In this document: positions 46,831-58,465 of the stretch, in pieces
Position numbering within the stretch: position 1 is the first letter of the stretch
How the letters are laid out: the number at the start of each line of letters is the position of its first letter
Assembly (NCBI GenBank): GCA_020064725.1
Contig: JAGTWJ010000006.1
Coordinates: 1,798,001 to 1,862,000, forward strand
Direction: 5' to 3'
Length of the DNA stretch: 64,000 bases
Source: Drechslerella dactyloides
Taxonomy: Eukaryota > Ascomycota > Orbiliomycetes > Orbiliales > Orbiliaceae
Translations under genes and position numbers: made by a program
Notes under the pieces: generated by a model
What the model was told of the DNA's origin: nothing
The model's input: the letters and a program-made list of their open reading frames with translations, nothing else
The model's database searches: none

Positions 46831-47042
46831 TTGTCTCGTGAGCCAGACTGCCATACTTTATAATTTAAGCGTCGCCGTCGCCGTTTGCTTTCCGAGATAA
46901 AGTTGATATCCTGCAAATCTGCATACCCCTATTATTCCTGTATTGCCGCACTTTTAGCTGCGTGTATAGCATCTTACAACCTGAAATAGAATAATCTTGC
47001 GTTTAAATACAGTATCTGAAGGCGTCTGGCTTGCGAGACAAA
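46831..47042. mobile_element. 212-bp MITE-like element with 22-bp TIRs
   Basis: The left end TTGTCTCGTGAGCCAGACTG (then CC) and right end GGCGTCTGGCTTGCGAGACA (then AA) are inverted repeats with few mismatches, mostly transitions. The interior is noncoding. Its ends define the motif scattered through 40.9-57.4 kb. The target duplication is uncertain; ATAT occurs just left and AATAT just right. Confidence 0.55.
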
Positions 47043-48059
47043 CAATATCTGCATACTCGACGCAAGTCCGCCCGCCTGGATGCCCGACTGCCCGGAGGTC
47101 TAACGTCCAGATACCCCAACAATCATGTAGACGTCTATAATATTAACATATTATCCAGTGGATGATAGTATCCAGAGACTAATAAAATTGCCCAAGCCCG
47201 CCAGCTAGAAGACCAACCAGAAAACTATGATGAAATATTCCATTCTGACTATGTTTTTTTTGTACAATAAGTCTACCGTGCGTCCATCTTTTGATTTACG
47301 AGACAATGTTATATATTGATAGTAAGCCCCTGGATGCCAGCAATGCTAACATACGTATACACAGGATGCCGGCCATGCACGTAGCTAACGCAGTAAGATT
47401 ATCTTCGCCCAGTCAACTTGCATCGGGATGATGATGACCCAGAAATAATTCTGCCGACGCATTTCATCAATTGCTTCCATAATATTCTTGAGATCTCTTG
47501 CGCCATCCCGACGAGACCACCGGCAATCTATATATAGTCTAACTACGGAGTTATCAGGAATAATGCCAGGGAGAGAATGTCATTTGCTGAGTGAATTTGC
47601 AACAGTTGCAACACGAAGGAAGCACTAGTGCACTATGAAACCTTGCAGGAATGAATGGGGGCCGGGACGGAATAAGGCTAGCCAGCAGAATAGAAATCCC
47701 CCCGAAAGAATCGGACCGGTGCAACAACAGTAAACCCATTATCTCGACAACCGCGCTTAGAAAACGAGCGGTTATCTTGAAATGCGGTTCACGGCCTATA
47801 ATACCATTGTGACACCTCGTACAACAGCGCCTGTAAGCCGTTACTAACCCTGTTCAGGCTATTAATCACGATGCCCTCGCCAAGACTGTGGCACAGGATC
47901 CCGGCCTCATCGCCATCAGCAAAACCCGCACCATCAGACCGCACAAGGCTAGCGTCAGCCCCCTCATTCCTCAAACATCACCTCCCGCTCGCCGTTCGGA
48001 GGCTAGCTTCAACAAGCTGTTAACGTTATAACTAACGTTAATGTGTTAGTTGACCCGTC
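47043..48059. other. Intergenic region upstream of the ankyrin gene
   Basis: Contains another right-end motif (GATTTACGAGACAATG, 47293-47308). A TAACGTTATAACTAACGTTA block at 48022-48041, with two TAACGTTA copies 38 bp before the ankyrin gene start, could be a promoter element. No ORF of interest. Confidence 0.4.
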
Positions 48060-50843
48060 ATGGCGGAACTTGTTGGTCTGGTCGCAAGCGTGCTCACGCT
48101 AGCTGAAGCCGCCGGCCAAATCGGCAAGGCGATAACCCGCTTACGGGCCTTTGGCGAAGTCCCTCAGCTAATCTACGCGCTAAAGAACGAAGTCAGCGAC
48201 CTCGAGGCCGTCCTTCGACAAGTCGGGCAGGCGCTGCAGGCAAACAAGCTCGCGGCGACCGCAACCATCGACAAGGTCCCGCTCGAGAATATACTGGAGC
48301 GGGCGAAGGACCATTTGCGACGGCTGGCGCAGGCGCTCAACAAGGCGGCGCAGGCGGCCGAAGGGGGCAAACTGTATAAAGTTGTTGGGCGCAGCACCAT
48401 CTGGTGGAAATGGGACACGCAGTTCCAGCAGTTTCAGAGTGACATTCGCGATGTCAAGACGACGCTATGTCTCATGCTCGGGGCCTCGCACACGTATGTA
48501 TGAATGAATCCTTCACGTGTCTCTATATGCGCATTCGCGTTGGCGTGCATGCCATTGGCACGCATTCATTCGCAATTCGCATATACTTTCCTTTCGTTGT
48601 GGCAAAGGGGCGCGGCGGACGGGCGCATGTTCGGACAGACCGGGACTAACCAGCTTGAATATCTGTTTCGGCCGACGCGATTTCGAATTTTCGATATATA
48701 GCCGCGACCTTCACCATGTCATTCTTGAGCTGCAACAAATCACCGTCATGACGTCGAACTGGCAAAACTCGCAACCGGACTACATCGCCCAAACGCTCAA
48801 CCAGCACCAGCAGACCATGGCCAGCCTCATGGACCGCCAGTACCAGGACCTCCGCGACCGCTTCGACGCGCTGAGCGAGGACGTACGGGCCAAGCTGCAC
48901 GGCGAGACGGGGACGCAACCGTCGACCGAGATTTCGAGATACCTCTCCGATAATACAGTTTCGAGCGAAACCGTGCGCGTAATGCTATCGAGCCGCGCCC
49001 CCTGCCGAAGCTACTGCCCGTGCTCCTGCCATGCGAAGAAGAAGGCGAAGGTTTCCGGGCCGGGGATAGTGGAGGGACTGCTCGGCAAGCTGTTCATCGG
49101 CTACACGGGCTTGCCGTTCCTGAACAAGCAGTGCGACTTTCGCGGCTGCAAGGACCGACAGATGGCCAAGGCGACGTTCGAGTACTGGTTCCCCTGGTGG
49201 TTCGTAGCGCGGAATCTCAAGGTGGATATCACGTATCCGCACAATCTCGGACCGCAACTCCAGCTGTCGACCGTGCGGCGGGTACCGGATGATGCTCAAT
49301 CGATCACGTTTGCGATGCAGGGGAACATCGATGGTCTCAGATATCTGTTCAAACAGGGGCTAGCGTCTCCGAGAGACGTTAGCGACTCCCGGGGCTATAC
49401 GTTGATGAGGGTACGTTTGACTATGACGACATCCTGAGGGTAGCGTGCTTTTGTCGCTAACGGTGGATAGTGGGCACTATATGGCGGGATGCACCAGTAC
49501 AGAACCGTTCAATTCCTGATCAGCCAGGGGGCCAACGTCGACGAAAAGTAAACTTCCCATTTAATAAATTATAATTCATGGTCTCTGTCGTTAACATACG
49601 ATGATAGCTCGTACGACAACGTGTGGGACTTTGTTATCCGCGGAAAATGCAACGAAACCGAGACGCAGGCGCTCCGGTGTATCACAGAAAGCGGCGACGG
49701 AGACTGGGTCGAAGAGCAAAACTTCCCTCTCATCCATAGAATCATCTTTGGCCACTCCCGCAAGCCGTTAGCTCTGGAGCTCGAGGAGAACCCTCATCAC
49801 GTCCATGCTGTGGATGCACAGGGTCGAACGGCACTCGATTGGGCTACCGCACGGATACAGCTGGAGGACATGACCCTTCTACTAGCCCACGGCGCCGACC
49901 CAAACAACATGGATGTCACCGGCCGGACGGCGGTCCTCCATGCGGTCGATAGCCACAGCGCCCCTTGCCTTCGCTTGATACTGGAGGGAGGCGGCAACCC
50001 GAATCCGAAGATGCCAAAGGGCCTGTTCCGGAGCAGTCCGTTGACGGCGGCGGGCTTTGCTGGAATGCCGGAGATGCTCAAGTTGCTTCTCAAGCACGGT
50101 GCCGAGCCAAACGCTTGTAACCCCGAGGGCCTGACGGCGCTGCACTCGGTGGCGAGGACGCAGAGCGTCGAGTGCGCGCTGCTACTGCTTGAATGGGGTG
50201 CGGACTTGAACGCGGTGTCGACGAACGGACGGACGCCATTGACGACAGCCATCATGCACAATAACCACGCCGTGCTCAAGTTGTTCCTGGACCGAGGCTT
50301 CGAGTATGTTGCCACCTCGCGGCTCAGCTTAGGTATGCACCCTTCTGAATCTATTTATCCATTCATCCCACGAAAGAATGGTTACTGACGAACTGTATTT
50401 ATCACTATCTAGGTCCCCAGCTCCTACCTATCATCGGCGAGTTCGCCACGATCGAAACGATGTCAATCCTCGCCTCCTCGCAGCCGCTCAAGCTCTCCTA
50501 CGACCTAAGCCCCGACGGCATCGCCGCGGCGAACGAAGTCCTCCAGAAGCGGCGAGATCACTCCGAAAAGCTTGCCGAGGCGTTCAGAGAGCTCATCACC
50601 ATCGCGGAAGCGGGGACGGCCTCCGTCAAGTCGATCGACAGCTTGCAGGAAGCGGGATTGATGTTCTACTCGGCGCGTTCGACATTCCATTCCGAGCTTG
50701 ATGAGGCGCTATCACGGCTGAATTCGACGGCGGTAAGTCCGATTGAGGGCTGGTTCGCGGACGAGAAGTGGGGGACGTCGAGGATTGAGGAGATGGTGTT
50801 CCCGGAAAAGCAGATGGAGGAAGAACCGCTGAGCTTGCTATGA
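48060..50843 (+). CDS. Ankyrin-repeat protein with fungal STAND-type N-terminal domain
   Basis: Five exons (48060-48493, 48702-49410, 49471-49547, 49608-50332, 50413-50843) splice in frame to 791 residues. Residues 1-145 (MAELVGLVASVLTLAEAAGQ...) match the fungal N-terminal domain of STAND proteins (PF17111), a helical module related to HeLo-like domains. A coiled segment follows, then a Cys-rich region (CPCSCHAKKK ... KQCDFRGC) joined to FEYWFPWWFVARNL, a common fungal arrangement. Ankyrin repeats occupy about 375-630, with HAVDAQGRTALDWATARI, GADPNNMD and GLTALHSVARTQ visible. There is no NACHT or NB-ARC domain. The architecture suggests a scaffold or a sensor linked to non-self recognition, but function is inferred. 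The first intron (208 nt) is long. Confidence 0.75.
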
Positions 50844-51887
50844 TGCGTGTCCGTGTGCGTGTGCGTGTGCGTGGGGGCGTTGCAGGAAACGGGAGGGTTT
50901 GGTTTACGAGACAAGGAAAAGTTACTTGCGACGTCTTATTTTGATACCTCTTATGAAGGAACGGCCGAACTACGGTGTAAATTGCATGGCGGTGAGCGTT
51001 TCTGGTTGTATATATCCATATAGCTTCAGTAAATACTTATGTGTATCCACATTCATATTCGTCCGTATTCGATGGCCCCGAGGCTACGTATTCAAGCCTA
51101 GAATGTAGGATGTGTTGCCTATAAGATTTTCAGTGTCGATGAGTACACAAAATCGAATCGTATTCATCCATCCTGGCAAAAAGACCACAAATATTTAAAT
51201 ATTGCGCCCGTCTACATAACGACACTATTTCACGTGATCTCGAGAATCATATATAACGCCGGCCTGCCCACCACGAGGAGCCGGCAGTCTCCATCCTCTC
51301 TTCATCTTCTTTCATCTCCTCGGCGTCAGCGCCAGTTCAAAGACTGGCACTCCGGTTTATGGGTCACCTGCCAACATATTTTTTACATCTTCCTCGATTA
51401 CATTTGCTGCTCTGCTCTACTCTACTCACAATAACCTCATGGCACACCTGGTAGTTACAACAGGCTCATCCAACCAACCGTCCGTCCGCCTATCTACCTG
51501 CTTAGTTCGCTGCCTGACTCCCTCGCTCGGCGACGTTCTTTTGCCCCCTGTGCTATTCGTAAGTTCTGATTTCCCATTACCTCTACTTTTTTTTATTGAG
51601 TTATCAGGTCATTCGTTAGTTCCACCTTGTATCTGTCTAGTCTAGTATCTGTCATGCGAGACGCCGCACTAGAAGGAGCCACGGGACCTGACCAATAGTA
51701 TGCATAGGCCCCGCAAATACCAGCAACGCCCCAATGATAAAGACGAATATGATCAAAGCGAAAATGATAAGGACCATTAGAAGCGCCCCGCCCGCGAACG
51801 CTGACCTAGCGGGCGAAGCATCAGATATGTCGGGTTGGGAGCGAGATTCTCATCGATGCTACCGCTCGCTTGAAATAGCTCAAACGG
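50844..51887. other. Intergenic region with GTGTGC repeat
   Basis: A (GTGTGC)n-like microsatellite at about 50845-50875 follows the stop codon of the ankyrin gene. A GGTTTACGAGACAA motif lies at 50901-50914. The ORFs at 51234-51434 and 51439-51645 have no domain. Confidence 0.4.
50901..50914 (+). repeat. GGTTTACGAGACAA motif
   Basis: An exact copy of the dispersed 14-mer, 57 bp after the stop codon of the ankyrin gene. Confidence 0.5.
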
Positions 51888-52729
51888 ATGCCAGTCGACT
51901 CTAAGACCGATGTTCGCCATCTAGAGAACATCCGAACCGTGATCAAGATATGTGAAGCCGGAGAGCCGCCAGCTAAGTTTTACCAGTTGGGGAAGCCGGT
52001 CGAGTCGATTAGAGATGTGATGTTCAGCAAGCCCATCTGGGCTGAGGTAAACCTTTCCGTGTCGAGATTTCTCTGGGTGCCCTATTAGGTAACTGGCTTC
52101 TCCAGGCACCAATTGCTTTACAAATTGTAGAAGTGATTGAAATCTGTCCATCCATGCAAGTCGTCGGGGCCTTTGGACCGAGCCATGTCACGCTCTGTCC
52201 CAAGGGCCTCGTAAGATCGATCCTGCGGTTCTGGGGCCCTATTGACTCGCATTCCCCCGTCTTCTTCAATACCGCTACCGGGAGTATTACCAACGTCAAA
52301 TGGATGAGAATACATGCGCGTCTGTGGGACCAATTGAGGCTTCAACCAGCGCTTGACGTGTGGTTCCAGGAAATAGCAATGATCTGGCTGCAACCACCGG
52401 CGGATGGCGTACGGTTATCCGGCGGTGGGATCAGGAATTTTCTCCCCGGGCGTCCACCCCAAGTGGGGTTGTTGCTTTTGCAGCAACTAACTAGCATTTG
52501 GTGTAGTATCAAGGTCAGACTTGCCTGGTGGGCCGAGCAGACGAATACCCTACGTCGGCGTATTATCGACGACAATTCGGATGATGACGAATCGGATAGC
52601 AAGTCGAATACTGGCTCCGAGTGGTCGTGGGTCTGTTTAAACAGGGCGAACAGCTGGCGGGTAGTGCTTTGGTGCGTCGTGCGGGAAAAGGCGAAGCGCG
52701 CCACTGAACGGGAACAGTGGCACGCCTAA
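51888..52729 (+). CDS. Uncharacterised protein
   Basis: Two exons (51888-52046, 52106-52729) with a 59-nt GT...AG intron give 260 residues. The start ATG opens MPVDSKTDVRHLENIRTV. The N-terminal half reads LQIVEVIEICPSMQVVGAFG and could be a small mixed alpha/beta domain. The middle has GVRLSGGGIRNFLPG, and near the end an acidic linker (DDNSDDDESDSKSNTGSEW) precedes a basic tail. No family recognised and no membrane segment evident. The coding evidence is the long open second exon in frame with a well-formed intron. Confidence 0.45.
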
Positions 52730-53221
52730 GGTCTTCGATCCCGGGACTGCGAAGAACTCAAACCTAGAGAGCAATTGCAAGCCATTCCGAATCTCGAGAT
52801 ACTTTACAGCCTTTTCTCTAAGCTAGTAGTCCTGAAATTCGTTTTCAATATGATATATTCCGCTGAAATGCCTGCGCGTAGATGGGTGCTGGGTATATCG
52901 TAGAGGCTGATTTGCTATGTCATTCGCTCAAGCTGACCGTTGAAAGACCTTTCCCGTCTCCCAGCGTCTTCTATCCGAAAATAAGAACGGATGTCGTACC
53001 CAAGCTCAGTCTACAGCCCACGCGTAATTCTCTGGCTGAGATTCCCATGGCATACGTAATCCTCGGCTTGTGTGGTGACACAAGCTACGCGTTGTGGGAG
53101 TGATATGCAACATTCGTCGACACTTCAATTCAGCCGCCGAACTTTCTCGACTTGAGAGTCCACAAACACCACAGCCAGTAAGCACAGCGGTATAGAATAC
53201 AGCCTTTGGTATTGAAAGAGG
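52730..53221. other. Intergenic region
   Basis: Likely promoter of the phosphatase gene. The short ORF 52882-53103 has no domain and is not called. Confidence 0.4.
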
Positions 53222-54480
53222 ATGTCGGACCTCGACGCTACGACGCCCCGCGTCTTCCTCGCACGCCACGGTGAGTTCCGAATTCTGCATGCTGTTTCCT
53301 ATTCGAATGCATCTGGGCGTGCTTATCCTGTCATGTCATATGCCTCACTATCGATATCGATATGTATATCGATGCCGGTCAGAACAGTGCCGGAAAGCCA
53401 GCTGGGAATGCACCATGCTAACGGGAAGTTTTTCACCTGAAACGTACCACAGGCGAGACGGAATGGACCAAGAATGGGCGCTACACCGGCACCACAGACT
53501 TGGCACTAACCCCCTACGGCATAACCCAAGTCGCGGGCACGGCCCGCCAGCTCGTCGGCTCCGGCAAGTTAATCGACCCGGCGAATGTCGCGCACGTCTA
53601 CGTTAGTCCGCGGCTGCGAGCGCGGCAGACGTTCGACTTGCTGTTCTCCTCGAATGCCCGCGCGGCTGGTGATGCTGCTGCTGGCGGGGTGCCGCCGCTG
53701 GCGACCGAGAAGGTTACGGTGACGGAGGACATCGCTGAGTGGGATTATGGCGATTATGAGGGTTTGCTTGTTGGTGAGATCCGCGCGAGGAGGAAGGAGC
53801 GGGGGATGGATGGGGAGAGGCCGTGGAATATCTGGCGGGATGGGTGTGAGGGTGGCGAGTGCGTATCATATTCCCAATCCTTTTATCGATGCCCGTATTC
53901 TTTACGATGTGTGTGATGTGCTTGGGATGATGGGTCGTGATATGGTATGTGGAGGTGATGGCGCTGATTGGTGCAGGTCCGCAGAGCAAGTCACTGATAG
54001 ACTGGACAAGATGATTGCGAAGATTCGCGAGATCCAAGAGCCGTGTATCAACAACAGCGAGAAGCCAGCTGATGTCGTCCTGGTTAGTACAGTCATGATT
54101 GCCTTTCATATGTGGATTCTTTAGTGTTTTTATACTTGTCTTGTGGTCCCTCGTGTGCTGAGCTGAAGATGCATATGGCCAACTAGGTCGCCCATGGCCT
54201 CATCTTGCGAGCGTTCGTGAAGAGATGGTTGCGGTATCCGCTGGACGATCCGCTACCCATGATGTTTTCGCCCGGTGCGATTGGTGTTCTCAGGTATTCG
54301 ATTTTGCCTACTTACCATTCATACTCCGCTACTTTCGATGACGATAGCAAGTTGCAGACTCGTTGAATTATATTCTAGGTAGATGCTGACTGCAGGTCAT
54401 AATTTAGCTACAAGAACCACAATGTGGACGAGCCCGGCTTCTATGTTGGTATGGCGCTGCCGATGACAGAGCTAGACTAG
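53222..54480 (+). CDS. Histidine phosphatase, SHB17-like (sedoheptulose-bisphosphatase type)
   Basis: Five exons (53222-53270, 53453-53858, 53977-54082, 54187-54293, 54408-54480) join in frame to 246 residues. The catalytic RHG motif is split by intron 1: FLARHG|ETEWTKNGRYTG. SPRLRARQTFDLL, then DIAEWDYGDYEG, the second His in VLVAHGLILRAF, and the C-terminal NVDEPGFYVGMALP all match fungal phosphoglycerate-mutase-superfamily proteins close to yeast SHB17. SHB17 dephosphorylates sedoheptulose-1,7-bisphosphate, feeding ribose synthesis. A general sugar-phosphate phosphatase is the alternative. It converges with the PQ-loop gene only 56 bp away. Confidence 0.8.
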
Positions 54481-54486
54481 GGACCT

Positions 54487-54500
54487 GGTTTACGAGACAA
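54487..54500 (+). repeat. GGTTTACGAGACAA motif between convergent genes
   Basis: An exact copy of the dispersed 14-mer, 7 bp after one stop codon and 37 bp before the opposite stop codon. Confidence 0.5.
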
Positions 54501-54536
54501 TTCAACATAGCACACTCAACGACAGATAGAAATATA

Positions 54537-55525
54537 TTACACATCATCTACATCTCCCGTCCGTACCTCGCGCCTCGTAACTGTACCCGGGGCGTCCGCG
54601 GCGCCAGCTGTCCTGAATACCGATGTTGAAGAAACCCCGTCATGCATCATCACAGCATTGCCCCTCACCTCACCTTCACCCTCCCCCTCAACAGACCTCG
54701 TCCTCCGCTTCTTCAGATACCGCGCCACCCATGGCCGTAGATTGAACCATCCGCCGCACGCCATAACGCCCAGCCAGAGGACAAGTTCACTCCCATATAT
54801 CACCATACCCAGCACATCCACATGCCGCTCGAAGAACACCGCCGCCAGACTCGTCAAATCACCCAGCGCATCAATGAAGACGAACAGAAAACTTATCCCT
54901 CTCACCGTTTTATTCGTCCAAATGTCCCAGTAGTGCCGCAATACACCTAGCGACAACAGTGCCGCTGACAACACCGCCATCATCGTCACCGGCCACTCGA
55001 CACCCCGCCGCTGCGGGATGCGGAGCGCGTAGATGAGTCCGACTTCGATGCCGGCGAGTAAGGTGCCGATTGCCGAGGCGACGAGGACGGCGGTCGTGGC
55101 GCGCCAGTGCGAGGAATAGTATTTGCACTGGGACCACGTTACCAGGCTTAGGAATGTGAGGATCTGCGGCTGGATGCGTAGTGCGATGTTGAAGTTGCTG
55201 AGGACGTTGTAGATGCCGAGCGGGATGCCGGCGGCGGCCCAGAGGAGCATCATTGATGGTTGGAGGCCGGTTGTGTGGTGGCGGCGGTAGTTGATTATGA
55301 TTTGGGGGATGAGCTGGACGGACCAGCAGACCTATATACCATCGAGAGACCGGCCTATTAGCGTTTTCATATAATCTTGTTTTTTATTGGTACTGGGGTA
55401 TCGTTACGTGAAATGACGAGCATGGGTTTTGCATGTATTGAAGAATGAATGCCATGCGGCTTTTAGAATTCGAGACTCACCGCGCCGGCGGTACCGAGGA
55501 TGTTGGCAGCAATCGGATTGTACAT
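54537..55525 (-). CDS. PQ-loop repeat membrane protein
   Basis: Two exons on minus (55525-55481, 55331-54537), intron 149 nt, 279 residues. The start MYNPIAANILGTAGA runs into VCWSVQLIPQIIINYRR, the first PQ-loop, and LRIQPQILTFLSLVTWSQC is a second PQ-containing turn. About seven hydrophobic helices follow (for example ATTAVLVASAIGTLLAGIEV and GISFLFVFIDALGDLTSLAA). The tail is hydrophilic. The PQ-loop family (PF04193) includes lysosomal or vacuolar amino-acid exporters and related carriers. The closest subtype and substrate cannot be decided here. Confidence 0.8.
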
Positions 55526-56101
55526 CCCCGTGATATCTATAGATATGGCCACCTTTATATATATACGTTACAAGGGCCGTCGAACGCCGGGTCGGACTCA
55601 ACTACAGCCTTGCGCATGCAACGGCTTTAAAGATGTTGTCGTTGGAATGCAGGAATGTTGACGGCGAACTCGGTTAAGTTGCCGCCTGCAGAAACATCTT
55701 CTCGCCAAGAGATCTAGATCCACTTTTCTGATAGGCTTATACGAGCTCCCATTCCATGATGTCTTGAGCAAGCTAGCTAGCTCTCGAGTGACCCATATGG
55801 CCATGCTAGCCTACATTCAGTGTTTTCTTGATGTGCCCATGCTTCATCGCTGGGTCCGTGGACTCGACTTCACCAGTCCGTGGGATGAGGTCGGCTTTCG
55901 GACGACTTACGCTCACGCGCAAGTTGAACCTGCTGGGCTGAATATAAAACTTCGAAATCAGCGCAAATGGCGACTCTCGCGCCTGCATGCGTAGAAACAA
56001 CCTCAGCCATGCATCGCCACGCACATGCACACGCATGGCAAGCATCATCGATATCTATATATTCCAGTGTCATTGAAGTCTGCTGGCCCCTCTAAGACAA
56101 T
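55526..56101. other. Divergent intergenic region
   Basis: Separates the PQ-loop gene (minus) from the secreted-protein gene (plus), so it should hold both promoters. Overlapping short ORFs have no domains. Confidence 0.4.
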
Positions 56102-57262
56102 ATGCGTCCGCGGGTCCAGCTCACCAGCCCGAGGCTGTGGCCGGCGCTGTTAGCCGTGATAGCCCTCGTACCCGCCGCCCTGGCCGTCCAAGTGACCTTC
56201 CCGATAGAACCCTACTGGCGCAGCTATCTCCTCCAAGAAGCCGACACGATCATGACAATCGGAGAGCAAATCGACAACTTCCAAGCCCGCCGCCGCATCG
56301 CCTGCCCGCTCGGCGGGCCGGAAGACATCCACATGCTGCCGGACGCATACCCGCGCTCGCTAACCTTCCTGCTCCGCGTGCTCCTCAACGTCTGGCAGAA
56401 CTTTGGCGCCGCCATAGACCGCATGTCGTCTCCGCCCGCTACGCCGGCCGTCGCCCGCGCCGAGCTCCGCCGCTTCGGCTTTGCGAGCGTCGAGCAGGCG
56501 GAGGGTGTACGCCGCACGCTGGCGGATTATCTTAAGGATTTTGTGGACCTGCGTAATCAGATTACGATGTTCGCGTGGAGTATCGACCGCGTCCCAGGCC
56601 ATACGTTCCCCGTTGGCATCCCACCGTTCGCGAACATACAGACGCTCGCGCTGATGATCGAGGATGGGAGCGTGGTGAATGGGAACATCACGCTAGACAC
56701 GGACGGGCGGCGGGCGTTCATCAACATGTTCAAGCGGGCGTATGATACCGTTGGCGAAATCGCAGATGAAGCCGCGGACGCCGCGAACGACATGCGAACA
56801 CTCATGCTCAGCGATGCGTTCGACGCGATGGTAACGGACAGAGACCCGTTCGCCGAGCGACCGGGTAATCCGCAGCAGCCAGCGCCGGAAAGTCAAATCA
56901 TCGAGGAGGAGCAGCTTGCGCCGTACGAAGACGAGCAGAATTTACAGCTAGATGATCAAATTCAGGTGGAGGAACAAGTCCATTTCGAGCCCGAAGACCA
57001 GCCGATCGGGCCCTGGCAAGCGGACGATGAAGAAATAGTGCTCGAAACGAGTGAGATAGAGTCTTTTGAACTCGACGAGGCGGAGGCGGATGGGCAACGG
57101 CTGGAATGGACAGTGCCCGGGATATCCGACCGGATCGAGACACTTGCGGACTGCTGGGAGCAGCCGCTGTGGGATATCTATGACCTCGTGCTGAACATGC
57201 TGGGGCCGATTCCGGACCTCAGCCCGCCGACGTGGACCGAGCGGACGGTTGATATTCTTTGA
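56102..57262 (+). CDS. Secreted or luminal acidic protein, unknown
   Basis: An intronless ORF of 386 residues. The start MRPRVQLTSPRLWPALLAV continues into a hydrophobic core ending AALA|VQV, a signal peptide or anchor. Residues about 30-250 are mixed helical (LRRFGFASVEQAEGVRRTLA, MFKRAYDTVGEIADEAADA). Residues about 255-345 are strongly acidic and Gln/Glu-rich (IIEEEQLAPYEDEQNLQLDD). The end contains a WEQPLWDIYDLVLNMLG helix. No family was recognised. Codon usage is GC-rich like its neighbours, supporting a real gene. Confidence 0.6.
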   Translation: MRPRVQLTSPRLWPALLAVIALVPAALAVQVTFPIEPYWRSYLLQEADTIMTIGEQIDNFQARRRIACPLGGPEDIHMLPDAYPRSLTFLLRVLLNVWQNFGAAIDRMSSPPATPAVARAELRRFGFASVEQAEGVRRTLADYLKDFVDLRNQITMFAWSIDRVPGHTFPVGIPPFANIQTLALMIEDGSVVNGNITLDTDGRRAFINMFKRAYDTVGEIADEAADAANDMRTLMLSDAFDAMVTDRDPFAERPGNPQQPAPESQIIEEEQLAPYEDEQNLQLDDQIQVEEQVHFEPEDQPIGPWQADDEEIVLETSEIESFELDEAEADGQRLEWTVPGISDRIETLADCWEQPLWDIYDLVLNMLGPIPDLSPPTWTERTVDIL

Positions 57263-57849
57263 TGGAAATATTCGATGGCAGTGTAGTTCCTATGTACATA
57301 GCTCCAAGTGGTTCTCGTGGTGGTATAATATTGCTTCTGAACAGGGGCAGGAATTCGTGTCGTAAACCAGACAGTCGTCCTTTTGGGCTTGCGAAGGCCG
57401 GAATTAATATATTGAATCAAACTAAATACACAAAGGAGCCTGCATACTTTACGACTTTGCTAGAAATATGGTAATCTATTATTTATGCCTTCGCGAGAGA
57501 TATATTTGAAGTGCGAGAGTATCAAGACCGTCTGTCAAGGTGGATTCTAACTCAAATCTCAAGATGCACACGTGGTGGAACAAGTAAATTTGGACGTGTG
57601 GTAAAATGCGCGCGATGCGTTGTCCTCCCAGGCCATTCCCGGCCGCCAGCCAGCCAGCCAACCAGCATCTTCAACATCCGTCAAACTTCCTCGTCGACGT
57701 CTACGCCCATGCCACCACCCCACATCCACCCTCAAGACTTCCCATCACCGCCTTCGCGCCCTCCAACTGCCGTACACATACGCCATCCGCCCTCTCGGTG
57801 ACGCGCCGAGCACACGTTATACCCCCGCTACACACTCTCGCTCTCTACA
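57263..57849. other. Intergenic region upstream of LSM4
   Basis: Contains the left-end type repeat GTGTCGTAAACCAGACAG at 57357-57374, and CCAGCCAGCCAGCCAACCAGC just upstream of the LSM4 leader. The rest is unremarkable. Confidence 0.4.
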
Positions 57850-58465
57850 ATGGTCAGTCCGCAAACAGAGCTCCGATACCTGTACAGGTACCGGACGCAA
57901 GCTAATCAGATGTCTTCCACCGCAGCTACCGCTCACGCTCCTGACAACAGTGCAGGGCCACCCGCTGCTCGTCGAGCTGAAGAACGGGGAGACGCTGAAC
58001 GGCCACCTTGTCTCCTGCGATACATGGATGAACCTAACGCTAAAAGAAGTCATCCAGACAAGTCCTGTCCGTCGACCGCCACCAACAGCTCTAACAAGTA
58101 CCACTACGGATGGAGCAGATGCTAACACACATCTACAACAGGACGGCGACACGTTCCACCGCCTCCCGGAAGCCTACGTCCGCGGCAACAACATCAAATA
58201 CCTGCGCGTCCCCGACGAAATTATCGACATCGTAAAAGAACAGCAGGCCGCCGCCGCCGCATCCGGCGACCACCACCGCGGCGGTAACACCGGCGACCGC
58301 GGCTCTGGCAACCGAATGCGTGGCGGTGGCGACCGCGGCGACCGCGGCGGACGTGGCGAGCACTCGCGCGGGGATAGAGGGCGCGGCGGCCACGGTGGTG
58401 GACGGGGGGAGTTTCGCGGCGGCAGAGGGGGCCCCACGCGCGGCGGCAGGGGGCGGGGGATGTAG
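57850..58465 (+). CDS. LSM4: LSm4 U6 snRNA/mRNA-decay ring subunit
   Basis: Three exons: 57850-57852 (ATG only), 57926-58066 and 58142-58465, giving 155 residues. After the start the protein reads LPLTLLTTVQGHPLLVELKN then GETLNGHLVSCDTWMNLTLK, the Sm1 motif of LSm4. YVRGNNIKYLRVPDEIID is the Sm2 motif. The C-terminus is a Gly/Arg (RGG) tail of about 60 residues. LSm4 belongs to the Lsm2-8 ring that binds U6 snRNA 3' ends and the Lsm1-7 ring in mRNA decapping. The one-codon first exon is required to supply the Met; the long ORF read through from 57620 is not the real start. Confidence 0.9.

Noticed and set aside
57620..58465. 281-codon ORF ending in LSM4
   Set aside because: The upstream part is low-complexity. 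The LSm fold starts right after the acceptor at 57925, and the ATG-only exon supplies the start.
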